Assembly (NCBI RefSeq): GCF_003479605.1
Contig: NZ_QUHR01000006.1
Span: 62,001 to 126,000, forward strand
Reading direction: 5' to 3'
DNA length: 64,000 nucleotides
Source: Roseburia sp. AF12-17LB
GTDB lineage: Bacteria; Bacillota; Clostridia; Lachnospirales; Lachnospiraceae
The notes below the pieces were generated by a model, which was given only the letters and a program-made list of their open reading frames with translations, was not told where the DNA came from and did no database searches. A program made the translations under genes and the position numbers. Positions within the stretch are counted from its first letter, which is position 1, and each line of letters begins with the position of its first letter. Shown in pieces: positions 1-8,943 of the stretch.

Positions 1-2
1 CG

Positions 3-701
3 ATTTATCTGATTCAGTCAGAACGTATTGGGCATGCCATTGCAATGGATGTGAACCGGGGTCCGCTTCTTCGGGCAGAGGAGCATATCCGGGAAGTTCA
101 TTTAGAAGATTACATAGAAACCAGATTGTCCGATGGACTTACAGCGTTGGCTCCATCCGAAGCCGATGGTGTGGTAATCGCCGGAATGGGTGGAGCGTTG
201 ACGAAACGGATTCTTACAGAACATCCGGAAGTCTGGAAGAAGATGAATAATCTTGTGTTACAGCCACAGTCTGAAATAGAAGAGGTACGCCGTTATATTT
301 ATGCGGAAGGCTTTCACATTGAAGAAGAAGATATGGTGGAAGAAGAAGGCAAATATTACGTGATGTTAAGATGTGTACCGGGAAAAGCAGCACCGTTGAC
401 GGATGTTGCTTTTCGTTATGGTGAATATTTATTACAGACGAAAAACGAAATATTAAAACAATATTTAATAAAACAGAGACAGCAGTTCTCGGAAATCTTA
501 AAGAAACTTGAAATCCAGAAGCTTATGCCGGAGCAAACTGTATTGCAGAAACCAGAATTGCTGCAACAATCTGCAACGCAACAGGATGAATTGCAGCAGA
601 AAGAAGATGGCAGTACAAGACGCTTTGAACGGCAGAAAGAACTGGAAGAGAAACTTGCAATGATAGAAGAAGCAGAGCGTATCATGGGAGAAAATATATG
701 A
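3..701 (+). CDS. trmK: tRNA (adenine(22)-N1)-methyltransferase TrmK, 5' partial
   Basis: Class I SAM-dependent methyltransferase that makes m1A22 in tRNA. The frame is open to the window edge, and residues upstream of the first Met (IYLIQSERIGHAIAMDVN) fit the end of the first SAM-binding strand/helix and the acidic residue of motif II, so the true start lies outside the window. Visible family signatures are AGMGG (start of the catalytic half) and NLVLQPQSE. The C-terminal ~90 residues are Glu/Gln-rich and probably the coiled-coil extension usual for TrmK, here somewhat longer and Gln-rich. Its stop overlaps the next start (ATGA), so it is translationally coupled to the Nif3-family gene, a pairing common in Firmicutes. 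Confidence 0.9.
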   Translation: MYLIQSERIGHAIAMDVNRGPLLRAEEHIREVHLEDYIETRLSDGLTALAPSEADGVVIAGMGGALTKRILTEHPEVWKKMNNLVLQPQSEIEEVRRYIYAEGFHIEEEDMVEEEGKYYVMLRCVPGKAAPLTDVAFRYGEYLLQTKNEILKQYLIKQRQQFSEILKKLEIQKLMPEQTVLQKPELLQQSATQQDELQQKEDGSTRRFERQKELEEKLAMIEEAERIMGENI

Positions 702-1483
702 AGTGTGAACAGATACGGGAAATATTAGAGACACTTGCTCCTGTAGCAATGGCCTGTGAATGGGATAATCCGGGATTTCAGGTCTGCAGATGGGAGAAAG
801 AGATAAACAGTATCTATCTGGCGGTGGATGCAACCGATGAAGTAATTGCGGAAGCAAAAGAACTTAAGGCTGATATGATACTGACGCATCATCCGTTAAT
901 CTTTGGTGGAATCAAAAATGTTCTTACCAGTGATTTTATCGGCAGAAGAATTTATGGACTGGCACAGCAGGATATGGTTTACTGTGCGATGCATACGAAT
1001 TTTGATATCTGCGTCATGGCGGACCTTGCAGCAGATTACCTGGAACTAATGGAGACAGAACCATTGGAAGTAACCGGGGAGTGGCAGGGAAAATCCTGTG
1101 GTATCGGCAAAGTGGGAATGCTGCCAGAGGAGATAAGTCTAGGGGATTGCGGCAGGATTGTAAAAAGCCGGTTTCAGACAGAAGCGGTAAAAGTATTTGG
1201 TGATACCAGCCGCATGGTACAGCGTGCAGCAATTTGCCCCGGCTCCGGAAAAAGTGAAGTGGATGAAGCGATTGCAAAGGGTGCCCAGGTGTTGATAACG
1301 GGAGATATTGACCACCATACGGGAATCGACGCAGCAGCCCGAGGCTTAAGTATCTTAGATGCAGGACATTATGGATTGGAGCATATTTTTGTAACCTATA
1401 TGGCAGAATATTTCAAGGAAAAATTACCGGAACTGAACATATACAGCCAGAAGTTACAATCTCCGTTTTCCTATATTGTATAA
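698..1483 (+). CDS. Nif3-like dinuclear metal center protein
   Basis: NIF3/YqfO (GTP cyclohydrolase 1 type 2 homologue) family, 261 residues, the short form without the inserted PII-like domain. Seen: WDNPGFQV near the N-terminus, DMILTHHPLIFGG (His-His metal ligands), MHTNFD (third ligand), and C-terminal GDIDHHT and DAGHYGLEH ligand motifs. These side chains hold a pair of divalent metals in a toroidal hexamer in characterised members; the physiological reaction is unsettled. Starts inside the trmK stop codon (4-nt overlap), so the two are one operon. Role in tRNA or metal metabolism is only inferred from this recurrent pairing. Confidence 0.92.
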   Translation: MKCEQIREILETLAPVAMACEWDNPGFQVCRWEKEINSIYLAVDATDEVIAEAKELKADMILTHHPLIFGGIKNVLTSDFIGRRIYGLAQQDMVYCAMHTNFDICVMADLAADYLELMETEPLEVTGEWQGKSCGIGKVGMLPEEISLGDCGRIVKSRFQTEAVKVFGDTSRMVQRAAICPGSGKSEVDEAIAKGAQVLITGDIDHHTGIDAAARGLSILDAGHYGLEHIFVTYMAEYFKEKLPELNIYSQKLQSPFSYIV

Positions 1484-1511
1484 ATAGTAATCAAAGAAAT
1501 GGGGGACTACT

Positions 1512-3206
1512 ATGGGAGAAATTAAATGTAGAATTAATATTCATGGAAATGTAAGGGAGTATGTGCCGGAAACCACATACAAGCAGCTTGCCAAGGAATA
1601 TCAGAAACAGTTTTCGGATGATATTGTCCTGGTGCTGGTGAACAACCGCCTGCGGGAGCTGCGTGAGAAGGTAGAATCGGGAAATCTTACCTTTATTACA
1701 ACAGCAGACAAGGATGGAAGGAAAGCATACCGGAGAAGTACGGCGTTACTGATGCAGAAGGCAGTGCATAATCTTTATGGGGAAGAAAAGATTACGGTCC
1801 GCATCATGCATTCCATTGCCCAGGGATATTATTGTGAACTGAAGCGGAATGAGGAAAAGAACGGAGCATCAGAGCAGGCAGAATGGGTAGCTGTCGATGA
1901 ACAGATGTTAAGGAATTTAAAGCAGGAGATGCAGCGTCTGGTAGAAGCCGATTTTCTGATTGAAAAGCACAGTCTGCCGACGGCAGATGCAGTAGAACTC
2001 TTCCGGAGACTGGGAATGACCGATAAAGAAAGACTGTTCCGCTACCGGAGAAGCTCAAGAGTCAATATTTATGAGCTGGATCATTACAAAGATTATTTCT
2101 ATGGATATATGGTACCGTCTACCGGTTATCTGAAATATTTTGACCTGACATTATATAAAGAAGGTTTTATGCTGCTCTTTCCGGGAAAAGATACCAGGAC
2201 GGTGGATGTTTTTGTCCCATCGGATAAACTGTACCTGACACTGGAAGAAGCGTCAGAGTGGGGACATACCATGGGAGTAGGAACCATAGGAGCTTTGAAT
2301 GATGCAGTTTCTGCTGGCAGAATACAGGAAATTATTCTGATACAGGAAGCTCTGATGGAACAGAAAATAGGACAGCTGGCAGAGCAGATTAAAGAGGGAC
2401 ATCATAAGAAATTCATTATGATAGCAGGTCCATCCTCTTCTGGAAAGACAACGTTTTCCCACAGGCTGTCCATACAGCTTGCCGCCCATGGCATGAAACC
2501 GCATCCGGTTCCGCTGGATGATTTTTATGTAGACCGGGATAAGACACCGAAAGATGCAGATGGAAAACTGGATTTCGAATGCCTGGAGGCATTGGATATT
2601 GACCGTTTTAATAATGATATGACAAGTCTTTTAAATGGAGATGCAACGGAACTGCCGGTATTTAATTTTAAAACCGGAAAACGGGAAGCAAAAGGCAGAA
2701 TGATGCAGCTTGGAGAGGAAGATGTACTTGTTATTGAAGGCATCCATGGACTGAATGACAGGCTTTCCTACTCTCTGCCGCAGGAAAGCAAATTCCGTAT
2801 TTATATCAGTGCGCTGACCCAGCTGGATATTGATGAACATAACTGCCTGCCGACGACAGATGGCAGACTGATACGGAGAATTGTAAGGGATGCAAGAACC
2901 AGGGCTACATCAGCGAGGGAGACCATTGCCATGTGGGATTCGGTAAGGCGGGGAGAAGAAAAGAATATCTTCCCATTTCAGGAAGGTGCCGATGTAATGT
3001 TTAATTCAGCTTTAATTTATGAACTTGCTGTGCTGAAACAGTATGCAGAGCCATTGCTGTTTGCAATTGAACGGGACTGCCCGGAATATCTTGAAGCGAA
3101 GCGGCTGCTGAAGTTCTTAGATTATTTCCTTCCGGTACCGGCGGATAATATCAATAACAATTCGATTATCCGTGAGTTTATCGGTGGAAGCTGTTTTAAT
3201 GTCTGA
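1512..3206 (+). CDS. TGS-domain nucleoside (uridine-like) kinase
   Basis: 564-residue fusion. Residues ~1-65 resemble a TGS domain and ~65-210 resemble the threonyl-tRNA synthetase second additional domain (GYYCEL region). The C-terminal half is a phosphoribulokinase/uridine-kinase P-loop domain: Walker A GPSSSGKTTFS, substrate-side LDDFYVDRD, and VIEGIHGLND. It should phosphorylate a nucleoside or related hydroxyl substrate with ATP; the substrate cannot be read from sequence. This architecture is frequent in Clostridia and is usually annotated only as nucleoside kinase. A GGGGGA ribosome binding site lies just upstream of ATG 1512. It follows the Nif3 gene by 28 nt and may be in the same transcript. 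Confidence 0.88.
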   Translation: MGEIKCRINIHGNVREYVPETTYKQLAKEYQKQFSDDIVLVLVNNRLRELREKVESGNLTFITTADKDGRKAYRRSTALLMQKAVHNLYGEEKITVRIMHSIAQGYYCELKRNEEKNGASEQAEWVAVDEQMLRNLKQEMQRLVEADFLIEKHSLPTADAVELFRRLGMTDKERLFRYRRSSRVNIYELDHYKDYFYGYMVPSTGYLKYFDLTLYKEGFMLLFPGKDTRTVDVFVPSDKLYLTLEEASEWGHTMGVGTIGALNDAVSAGRIQEIILIQEALMEQKIGQLAEQIKEGHHKKFIMIAGPSSSGKTTFSHRLSIQLAAHGMKPHPVPLDDFYVDRDKTPKDADGKLDFECLEALDIDRFNNDMTSLLNGDATELPVFNFKTGKREAKGRMMQLGEEDVLVIEGIHGLNDRLSYSLPQESKFRIYISALTQLDIDEHNCLPTTDGRLIRRIVRDARTRATSARETIAMWDSVRRGEEKNIFPFQEGADVMFNSALIYELAVLKQYAEPLLFAIERDCPEYLEAKRLLKFLDYFLPVPADNINNNSIIREFIGGSCFNV

Positions 3207-3221
3207 TATAGAAGCAATATG

Positions 3222-3268
3222 AGGGATAGACCGTGTTTCTTGTGCAAAAGAGATAGTTGTCTATCCCT
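3222..3268 (+). terminator. Stem-loop after the nucleoside kinase gene
   Basis: A perfect 10-bp stem (AGGGATAGAC at 3222-3231 with GTCTATCCCT at 3259-3268) closes a 27-nt loop. The 3' flank is gaatttta, a weak T-tract, so termination may be partial. It separates the housekeeping genes from the pilus promoter. Confidence 0.55.
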
Positions 3269-3336
3269 GAATTTTACTTAAAACATAAAAAATAGACAAA
3301 ATATAACGAAAAAAACGGATAGAAAAAGAAATTTTG

Positions 3337-3365
3337 TTGAAAAGCATGTAAAGAATGGCTATAAT
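3337..3365 (+). promoter_or_regulatory. Sigma-A-type promoter of the type IV pilus operon
   Basis: TTGAAA (3337-3342), 17-bp spacer, TATAAT (3360-3365). It lies about 60 bp before pilB and is the only near-consensus promoter seen until rnpB at 22.45 kb, so the whole pilus cluster may be read from here. Confidence 0.75.
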
Positions 3366-3427
3366 AAAATAATGATGATTTTTGTCACATCATGATATGT
3401 GAAGAATGATTTGGAGAGTGGCAGAGA

Positions 3428-5122
3428 ATGGAAAGCAGACAGAAGAAACGTCTGGGGGATATGCTGATTGAGGAACAGATTATTACAGATGAGCAGCTCT
3501 CAGATGCATTAGAGAAGAAAAAGGGGACTACAAAGCGGCTGGGTGAGGTTCTGGTAGAGCTGGGTTATACCAATGAGACGGATATTGCCAAGGCACTGTC
3601 AAGCCAGCTTGGACTGGAAATAGTCTCGCTTAGTGGAATACAGATAGAAGAAAATGTGCTAAAGCTGGTGGACGTGGCAGTTCTGAGAAAATATGTCATG
3701 GTACCAATTGGCTTTTCACCGAATAATATGAATGAAGTCCGTGTGGCAATGGCCGACCCGATGGATATGCGTGGAATTGATGATTTTTCTATTATTACTA
3801 ATCTGCAGGTCGCACCGGTAATTGCCACAACCCATGATATTATGCTTACCCTTGACCGTTTCTATGGAAGCAGTGAAGCAAGGAAGGTGGCTGAGGCATA
3901 TGCACTGGAGCGCCGGCAGGAAGAGCAGAGGGAACAGGAGAAGGAGAATGATGAAGATATTGCAAATTCCCCGATTGTCCTTCTGGTAAATGCCATGATT
4001 GAGCAGGCAGCAAGACAGCGTGCCAGTGATATACATATAGAAGCATTGGAAAGCCGTGTAAGAATCCGCTACAGGATTGATGGTGTGTTATATGAGAAGG
4101 CGAGCTACGACATCCGGCTTCTGAATGCAATTACAGCACGTATCAAGATTATTGGCGGCATGGATATATCAGAAAAAAGAAAACCACAGGATGGACGAAT
4201 TACCCTTGTGGTAGATCGTGTGGAATATGATATCCGTGTATCAATCCTGCCAACGGTTTATGGAGAGAAGTGTGTACTTCGTCTTGCACAGAAGAAAGCA
4301 CTGACCAAGGATAAGAGGGAACTTGGATTTACCCCGGGGGAGCTGGAAAGCTTTGATCGTATGTTAAAGCATCCGAATGGAATCCTTTTGGTAACAGGAC
4401 CAACCGGAAGTGGTAAATCAACGACGCTTTACACAGCACTTTCTGAACTGAATACAGAGGATATTAATATTATCACAGTAGAAGACCCGGTAGAGGCGAA
4501 TCTGGACGGCGTCAATCAGGTACAGGTAAATGCCAAAGCGGATATGACCTTTGCATCTGCACTGCGTTCAATCCTGCGACAGGATCCGGATATTATCATG
4601 ATTGGAGAGATCCGGGACGAAGAAACTGCAGAGATTGCGGTACAGGCTTCTATTACTGGACATTTGGTAGTAAGTACCCTGCATACCAACAGTGCGGCAG
4701 GAACCATTACCCGAATGTTAAATATGGGCGTAGAGGGATACCTCCTTGCGGATTCCGTAATTGGTGTAATTGCCCAGCGTCTGGTGCGGAGACTCTGTCC
4801 GAACTGTAAACAGCCGCATAAGCCGACAGAATACGAACGCAAGCTTCTGAATCTGGATGATTTGGATGAGACGATGATTTTTGAAGCAAAGGGCTGCCCG
4901 ATGTGTGCCAATACAGGATATAAGGGCAGAATCGGTGTCTATGAGATGATGGAAATCAGCACGGAAATGAAAGACGCTATAGCAAAAGATGCTTCCACTG
5001 CCGAAATCAAACATCTGGCAGTAGAAAATGGAATGGAAACTCTTGCAGCGGGAGCCAGACGTAAAGTTTTAGAAGGAATTACTTCTGTGTCAGAGCTGGT
5101 GGGAGTATCTGCTGAGGATTAA
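3428..5122 (+). CDS. pilB: Type IV pilus assembly ATPase PilB (GspE/PulE family)
   Basis: Cytoplasmic hexameric ATPase that drives pilus extension. The N-terminal ~150 residues form a T2SSE_N/MshEN-type domain (RLGEVLVELGYTNETDIAKAL). The ATPase core has Walker A GPTGSGKST at about residues 324-332, an Asp-box region (ITVEDPVE), Walker B-like IMIGEIRDEE near 390 and a His box HLVVSTLHTN. A tetracysteine zinc motif (CPNC near 457, CPMC near 489) is typical of PilB/GspE and absent from PilT. Length 564 is normal. First gene of the pilus operon, 21 bp before pilT. Start ATG 3428 follows GGAGAG. Confidence 0.95.
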   Translation: MESRQKKRLGDMLIEEQIITDEQLSDALEKKKGTTKRLGEVLVELGYTNETDIAKALSSQLGLEIVSLSGIQIEENVLKLVDVAVLRKYVMVPIGFSPNNMNEVRVAMADPMDMRGIDDFSIITNLQVAPVIATTHDIMLTLDRFYGSSEARKVAEAYALERRQEEQREQEKENDEDIANSPIVLLVNAMIEQAARQRASDIHIEALESRVRIRYRIDGVLYEKASYDIRLLNAITARIKIIGGMDISEKRKPQDGRITLVVDRVEYDIRVSILPTVYGEKCVLRLAQKKALTKDKRELGFTPGELESFDRMLKHPNGILLVTGPTGSGKSTTLYTALSELNTEDINIITVEDPVEANLDGVNQVQVNAKADMTFASALRSILRQDPDIIMIGEIRDEETAEIAVQASITGHLVVSTLHTNSAAGTITRMLNMGVEGYLLADSVIGVIAQRLVRRLCPNCKQPHKPTEYERKLLNLDDLDETMIFEAKGCPMCANTGYKGRIGVYEMMEISTEMKDAIAKDASTAEIKHLAVENGMETLAAGARRKVLEGITSVSELVGVSAED

Positions 5123-5142
5123 GGAGAACTGGGGATTTTACA

Positions 5143-6201
5143 ATGAACAGAATAGAAATGTTTTTGCGGGAAGGAAATGAAAAAGGGGCATCCGATATCC
5201 ATCTTGCACCGGGAAGCCCGGTGATGTTCCGGATTGATGGAGAACTGGTTCCCGCATCAGATGAGAAGATAAAACCATTTGAAATAGAAGAAATGATAGA
5301 ACCGCTGTTGACGGAAGAGCAGAAGGCAGAGCTGAAGGAAAATGGAGAACTGGATTTTGCGTATTCTATCGCAGGCTTTCACAGGGTGCGTTTTAATGTG
5401 TTCCGTCAGAGAGGTACTTATGCGGTAGCACTCCGTATACTCTCGTTTGAGATACCGGAAGCAAAGCGGCTTGGTATTCCACCATCTGTGGTTGACCTGA
5501 CCAACCGCAAGCGTGGGCTGGTATTGGTAACAGGACCGACCGGAAGTGGTAAATCTACCACACTGGCGTCTTTGATACATATTATTTCTGAAACATATGC
5601 TAAGACAATTATTACACTGGAAGACCCGATTGAGTATTTGCATCCTCACAGCAAGTCAATTGTATTGCAGAGGGAAATCGGTTATGACAGTAAGAGTTAT
5701 GCGTCAGCACTTCGCGCCGCATTGCGTGAAGACCCGGATGTAATTCTGGTGGGGGAGATGCGTGACCTGGAAACAATCAGTATTGCGATTACGGCGGCAG
5801 AAACCGGACATCTGGTATTTTCAACCCTGCATACCAACAGTGCAGCAGCAACCATTGACCGTGTCATTGACGTGTTTCCACCGCATCAGCAGCAGCAGAC
5901 CAGGATACAGCTGTCAGGTGTTATTGAAGGAATTATCGCCCAGCAGCTTCTTCCAAAGGAAGGCGGCGGACGTGTGGCGGCTTACGAGGTCATGCTTGCC
6001 ACTCCGGCAATCCGTAACCTGATACGTGAAGGAAAGAGCTTCCAGATACAGTCTATGATACAGACCAGCAAGAAGCTTGGCATGCAGGCAATGGATGATG
6101 CCATTTATGACCTTTATATGCAGAATAAGATATCCGCAGAAGATGCCGTAAGCTTCGCACAGGAGCCGGCAGTTATGCAGCAGAAGGTAACGCTATTCTA
6201 A
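5143..6201 (+). CDS. pilT: Twitching motility retraction ATPase PilT
   Basis: 352-residue ATPase for pilus depolymerisation. Walker A GPTGSGKST near residues 130-138, Asp box ITLEDPIEY, Walker B ILVGEMRDLET, His box HLVFSTLHTN and the C-terminal AIRNLIREGK segment, which matches the conserved PilT AIRNLIRE motif needed for retraction. No tetracysteine motif, which separates it from PilB. Presence of a retraction motor suggests these pili retract rather than acting as a simple secretion pseudopilus. Directly follows pilB. Confidence 0.95.
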   Translation: MNRIEMFLREGNEKGASDIHLAPGSPVMFRIDGELVPASDEKIKPFEIEEMIEPLLTEEQKAELKENGELDFAYSIAGFHRVRFNVFRQRGTYAVALRILSFEIPEAKRLGIPPSVVDLTNRKRGLVLVTGPTGSGKSTTLASLIHIISETYAKTIITLEDPIEYLHPHSKSIVLQREIGYDSKSYASALRAALREDPDVILVGEMRDLETISIAITAAETGHLVFSTLHTNSAAATIDRVIDVFPPHQQQQTRIQLSGVIEGIIAQQLLPKEGGGRVAAYEVMLATPAIRNLIREGKSFQIQSMIQTSKKLGMQAMDDAIYDLYMQNKISAEDAVSFAQEPAVMQQKVTLF

Positions 6202-6209
6202 ACTGCGGA

Positions 6210-6249
6210 GCATCTGCAGGGAACTGTTAACAGCAGCTTCCGTGGATAC
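6210..6249. repeat. Dispersed hairpin repeat, divergent copy 1
   Basis: Diverged member of the short hairpin family described in the findings: gcatctgcaggGAACTG ... CAGcagcttccgtgga, with core palindrome CTGTTAACAG. It lies between pilT and pilC. Assignment rests on flank similarity to the copies at 22978 and 39199. Confidence 0.4.
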
Positions 6250-6319
6250 CGTAGAATGAGAAAAATGGTTAACAAATTTGAAATTTAACCGATAAATATA
6301 CTGTAAGGGGGATGAGAAG

Positions 6320-7534
6320 GTGCCCAGTTATTCATATATAGCAGTGGATGCCATGGGAAAAGAGAAGAAGGCAACCATTGATGCAGAAAATCAGGACAAG
6401 GCAGCAGCCCGGCTTAAGAAAAACGGACTTACTTTAATATCCATAAAGGAAGTCGGAATGTTGGAAAAGGATATTAAATTAAGCTTTGGGCGGAAAGTAA
6501 AACCAAGGGATTTAAGCGTGTTCTGCCGGCAGTTTGTCAGTATGATAGAAGCCGGGGTTACGGTAATTGATGCCCTTGGAATGTTAGAGGAACAGACGGA
6601 AAATAAGAGGCTTTCCGCTGCACTTCATGAAGTACGTACCGAAGTGGAAAAAGGACAGACACTATCCGAAGCTATGGGACATCAGGGAGAGATTTTCCCG
6701 GAAATGCTAGTGAATATGGTGGCGGCAGGAGAGACCTCCGGTAATATCGAGCTTTCCTTCAGCCGTATGGCAGTGCAGTTTGATAAGACGGCAAAACTGT
6801 CCGGCTTAATGAAAAAATCACTGGCTTATCCGGTGGTACTGCTGATTGTGGCAGTATTAATCGTCATTCTGATGGTAGTAAAGGTAATACCGGGATATGC
6901 AGCAACCTTTGAGCAGGCAGGCATGCAGCTGCCGGGCATCACCCGGGCAATGATGAGCATGAGCCATGTAATTACAAAATTCTGGTATCTTTTCGTGGGA
7001 GGAATCCTGCTGATTGTGCTTGGTATCCGGGAATGGCGCAAGACAGAGAGCGGAAAGCTGTTCTTTGGCAAAATAGCCATGAAGCTTCCAATGTTTGGTA
7101 AGTTAAACATAAAGACATATTCTTCACAGTTTGCCCGTACATTAAGTACTTTAATGTATGCAGGAATTCCGTTGATTCATGGAATTGATGCAGTTACCAA
7201 ACTGATGAAGAATCGTCATTTCCAGCTGCAATTGCAGTCGGCAAGAGAGGAAGTGGCAAAGGGCGTTCCGTTATCAGAACCGCTGCGGAAGGGCGGACTG
7301 TTCCCGCCTATGGTAATCCACATGCTTTCTATCGGTGAGGAAACCGGTGATATTGAGGGCATGTTAGACAAGCTGGCAGATTATTATGATGAAGAGGTTG
7401 AGATGACTACCCAGACGGTTATGGCGGCAATGGAACCAATGATTATCGTAGTTATGGCAATTATCGTAGTCATTCTGATTGCAGCAATTTATGCACCGAT
7501 GCTTTCGATGTACAACCAGCTCGGCAACATGTAA
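6320..7534 (+). CDS. pilC: Type IV pilus inner-membrane platform protein PilC (GspF family)
   Basis: 404-residue polytopic platform protein that couples the PilB/PilT motors to pilin insertion. Two GspF repeats are visible (residues ~65-190 and ~270-395); the conserved FCRQFVSMIEAGV and SQFARTLSTLMYAGIPL start each repeat, and each has an EETGNIE-like element (GETSGNIE, GEETGDIE). Hydrophobic spans at about 170-192, 218-236 and 372-396. Start is GTG at 6320, preceded by a GGGG purine run; no better ATG exists in frame. Separated from pilT by 118 bp that contain a diverged hairpin repeat. Confidence 0.94.
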   Translation: MPSYSYIAVDAMGKEKKATIDAENQDKAAARLKKNGLTLISIKEVGMLEKDIKLSFGRKVKPRDLSVFCRQFVSMIEAGVTVIDALGMLEEQTENKRLSAALHEVRTEVEKGQTLSEAMGHQGEIFPEMLVNMVAAGETSGNIELSFSRMAVQFDKTAKLSGLMKKSLAYPVVLLIVAVLIVILMVVKVIPGYAATFEQAGMQLPGITRAMMSMSHVITKFWYLFVGGILLIVLGIREWRKTESGKLFFGKIAMKLPMFGKLNIKTYSSQFARTLSTLMYAGIPLIHGIDAVTKLMKNRHFQLQLQSAREEVAKGVPLSEPLRKGGLFPPMVIHMLSIGEETGDIEGMLDKLADYYDEEVEMTTQTVMAAMEPMIIVVMAIIVVILIAAIYAPMLSMYNQLGNM

Positions 7535-7611
7535 AACGAATTAAGATTCCGTAATAGGGGCGGGATTTTAAGATAAAATATTTATATTTATACAAGAAGG
7601 AGAATAGCATT

Positions 7612-8076
7612 ATGAACAAGATTAGAAACAGAAAGAACAACAAAGGCTTTTCATTAGTTGAGTTAATCATCGTTATTGCCATCATGGCAATCTTAGCAGG
7701 AATCTTAATTCCTCAGTTTGTTAAGTACATCAGCAGCTCCAAAGTATCCGGAGATATCCAGCAGGCAGAGAACATCTACAATGCAGTAGCAGCTCAGTAC
7801 GCAGATTCTCAGGGAACAGCACCAACAGGTATGACTTATGATGGAAACAAGCATGAAGTAACAGCTGCTGTTGCAGAGGCATTAGAAATGGGAAAAGCAG
7901 CACCTACATGTAAAGTAGATTCAAGCTATTTATTTATGTATAGCTGTGACAGCAAGGGTGCGGTTGCTGTATATCTTGCACCAGCAAGCGAGGCAGATAA
8001 AGCATATGATGCTACAAAAGATACCAAGATTTCTCCATCCATTGAAGGAGTGGATAAAGATAAGTGGACAAAATAA
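7612..8076 (+). CDS. pilA: Major type IV pilin (prepilin, PilA-like)
   Basis: 154-residue prepilin. A 12-residue basic leader ends in Gly12; the mature protein would start at Phe13 (GFSLVELIIVIAIMAILA) with Glu at mature position 5 and a hydrophobic helix through about residue 35. The C-terminal domain is small, with a Cys pair (PTCKVD, YSCDSKG) that could form a disulfide loop. A strong AAGAAGGAG ribosome binding site, central position and simple size suggest it is the major subunit. Substrate of the prepilin peptidase encoded next. Confidence 0.9.
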   Translation: MNKIRNRKNNKGFSLVELIIVIAIMAILAGILIPQFVKYISSSKVSGDIQQAENIYNAVAAQYADSQGTAPTGMTYDGNKHEVTAAVAEALEMGKAAPTCKVDSSYLFMYSCDSKGAVAVYLAPASEADKAYDATKDTKISPSIEGVDKDKWTK

Positions 8077-8107
8077 TCCGCTGAGCTAAGAAAGGACACT
8101 ACATACC

Positions 8108-8866
8108 ATGACACCAATGCTTGCACTCATCACAGTATTTATTTTCATATATGGAATTGTCATCGGAAGCTTCTTAAATGTCTGTATCTACCGGATACCG
8201 CAGAAAGAAGATATCGTCCGGGAGAGTTCCCACTGTATGAGCTGCGGGCATCGGTTGAAATGGTATGATTTAGTGCCGCTGTTCAGTTATCTTTTCTTAA
8301 AGGGAAAATGCCGTTACTGTGGTTCGAAGCTGTCAAAGCAGTACCCTATCGTCGAAGCACTCAATGGAATCCTTTATGTAGTTGTATTTTACGCAACAGA
8401 TTTTAGGTGGGACAGTATTTTATACTGTCTTATGACTTCTGCGTTAATCGTACTTAGTGTGATAGATTACCGCACCTATGAGATTCCTTTTGGAATCAAT
8501 GTGTTCCTGTTTGTACTGGGGGTTATCCGGTGCGTATTTGGAAAAGGGGACAGAGGAACCTTGATGATTGGTTTCTTTGCAGTGAGCTTGTTCTTGCTGT
8601 TATTATCACTTCTTACCAGAGGAGCAGCAATTGGTGGTGGAGACATCAAGCTGATGGCGGCTGCCGGGCTGCTTCTCGGATGGAAGTTGATTATTCTTGC
8701 ATTTGTGATTGGATGTATTGCGGGTTCTGTGGTACATCTGTTCCGGATGAAGGTATGTGGTGCCGGCAGAATGCTGGCGCTGGGTCCATACTTATCGGTC
8801 GGGATATTTATTGCTGCCCTGTGGGGAAATGGGATGATAGACTGGTATCTGGGACTTTTTATGTAG
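8108..8866 (+). CDS. pilD: Prepilin peptidase/N-methyltransferase PilD
   Basis: 252-residue membrane aspartyl protease that cleaves prepilins after Gly and methylates the new N-terminus. The N-terminal domain carries the zinc tetracysteine pattern (C43, C46, C68, C71). Predicted catalytic aspartates are in VIDYRT (about D120) and GGGD (about D179). Six or more hydrophobic spans. Full length for the bifunctional form. It is placed between the major pilin and pilM, serving the five prepilin-like proteins of this cluster. Confidence 0.94.
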   Translation: MTPMLALITVFIFIYGIVIGSFLNVCIYRIPQKEDIVRESSHCMSCGHRLKWYDLVPLFSYLFLKGKCRYCGSKLSKQYPIVEALNGILYVVVFYATDFRWDSILYCLMTSALIVLSVIDYRTYEIPFGINVFLFVLGVIRCVFGKGDRGTLMIGFFAVSLFLLLLSLLTRGAAIGGGDIKLMAAAGLLLGWKLIILAFVIGCIAGSVVHLFRMKVCGAGRMLALGPYLSVGIFIAALWGNGMIDWYLGLFM

Positions 8867-8872
8867 AAAAGA

Positions 8873-8927
8873 GTGATTATAAGTGGAAAGTGTATGAAGC
8901 ATAGGTATGCTTTCCAGTTATAATCAC
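8873..8927 (+). promoter_or_regulatory. Long intergenic stem-loop between pilD and pilM
   Basis: Arms 8873-8890 and 8910-8927 (GTGATTATAA-gt-GGAAAG against CTTTCCAGTTATAATCAC) form an 18-bp stem with one mismatch and a 19-nt loop. No T-tract follows, so it is not a simple terminator. It may be a processing or stability element that separates the highly expressed pilin end of the mRNA from the low-stoichiometry assembly genes. Confidence 0.55.
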
Positions 8928-8943
8928 GAAAGGTGAGTGAAGG

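Noticed and set aside
498..857. Minus-strand frame across trmK/Nif3 junction, and similar long antisense frames elsewhere
   Set aside because: Cys/Ser/Leu-rich shadow translations of well-supported + strand genes, with no ribosome binding sites.
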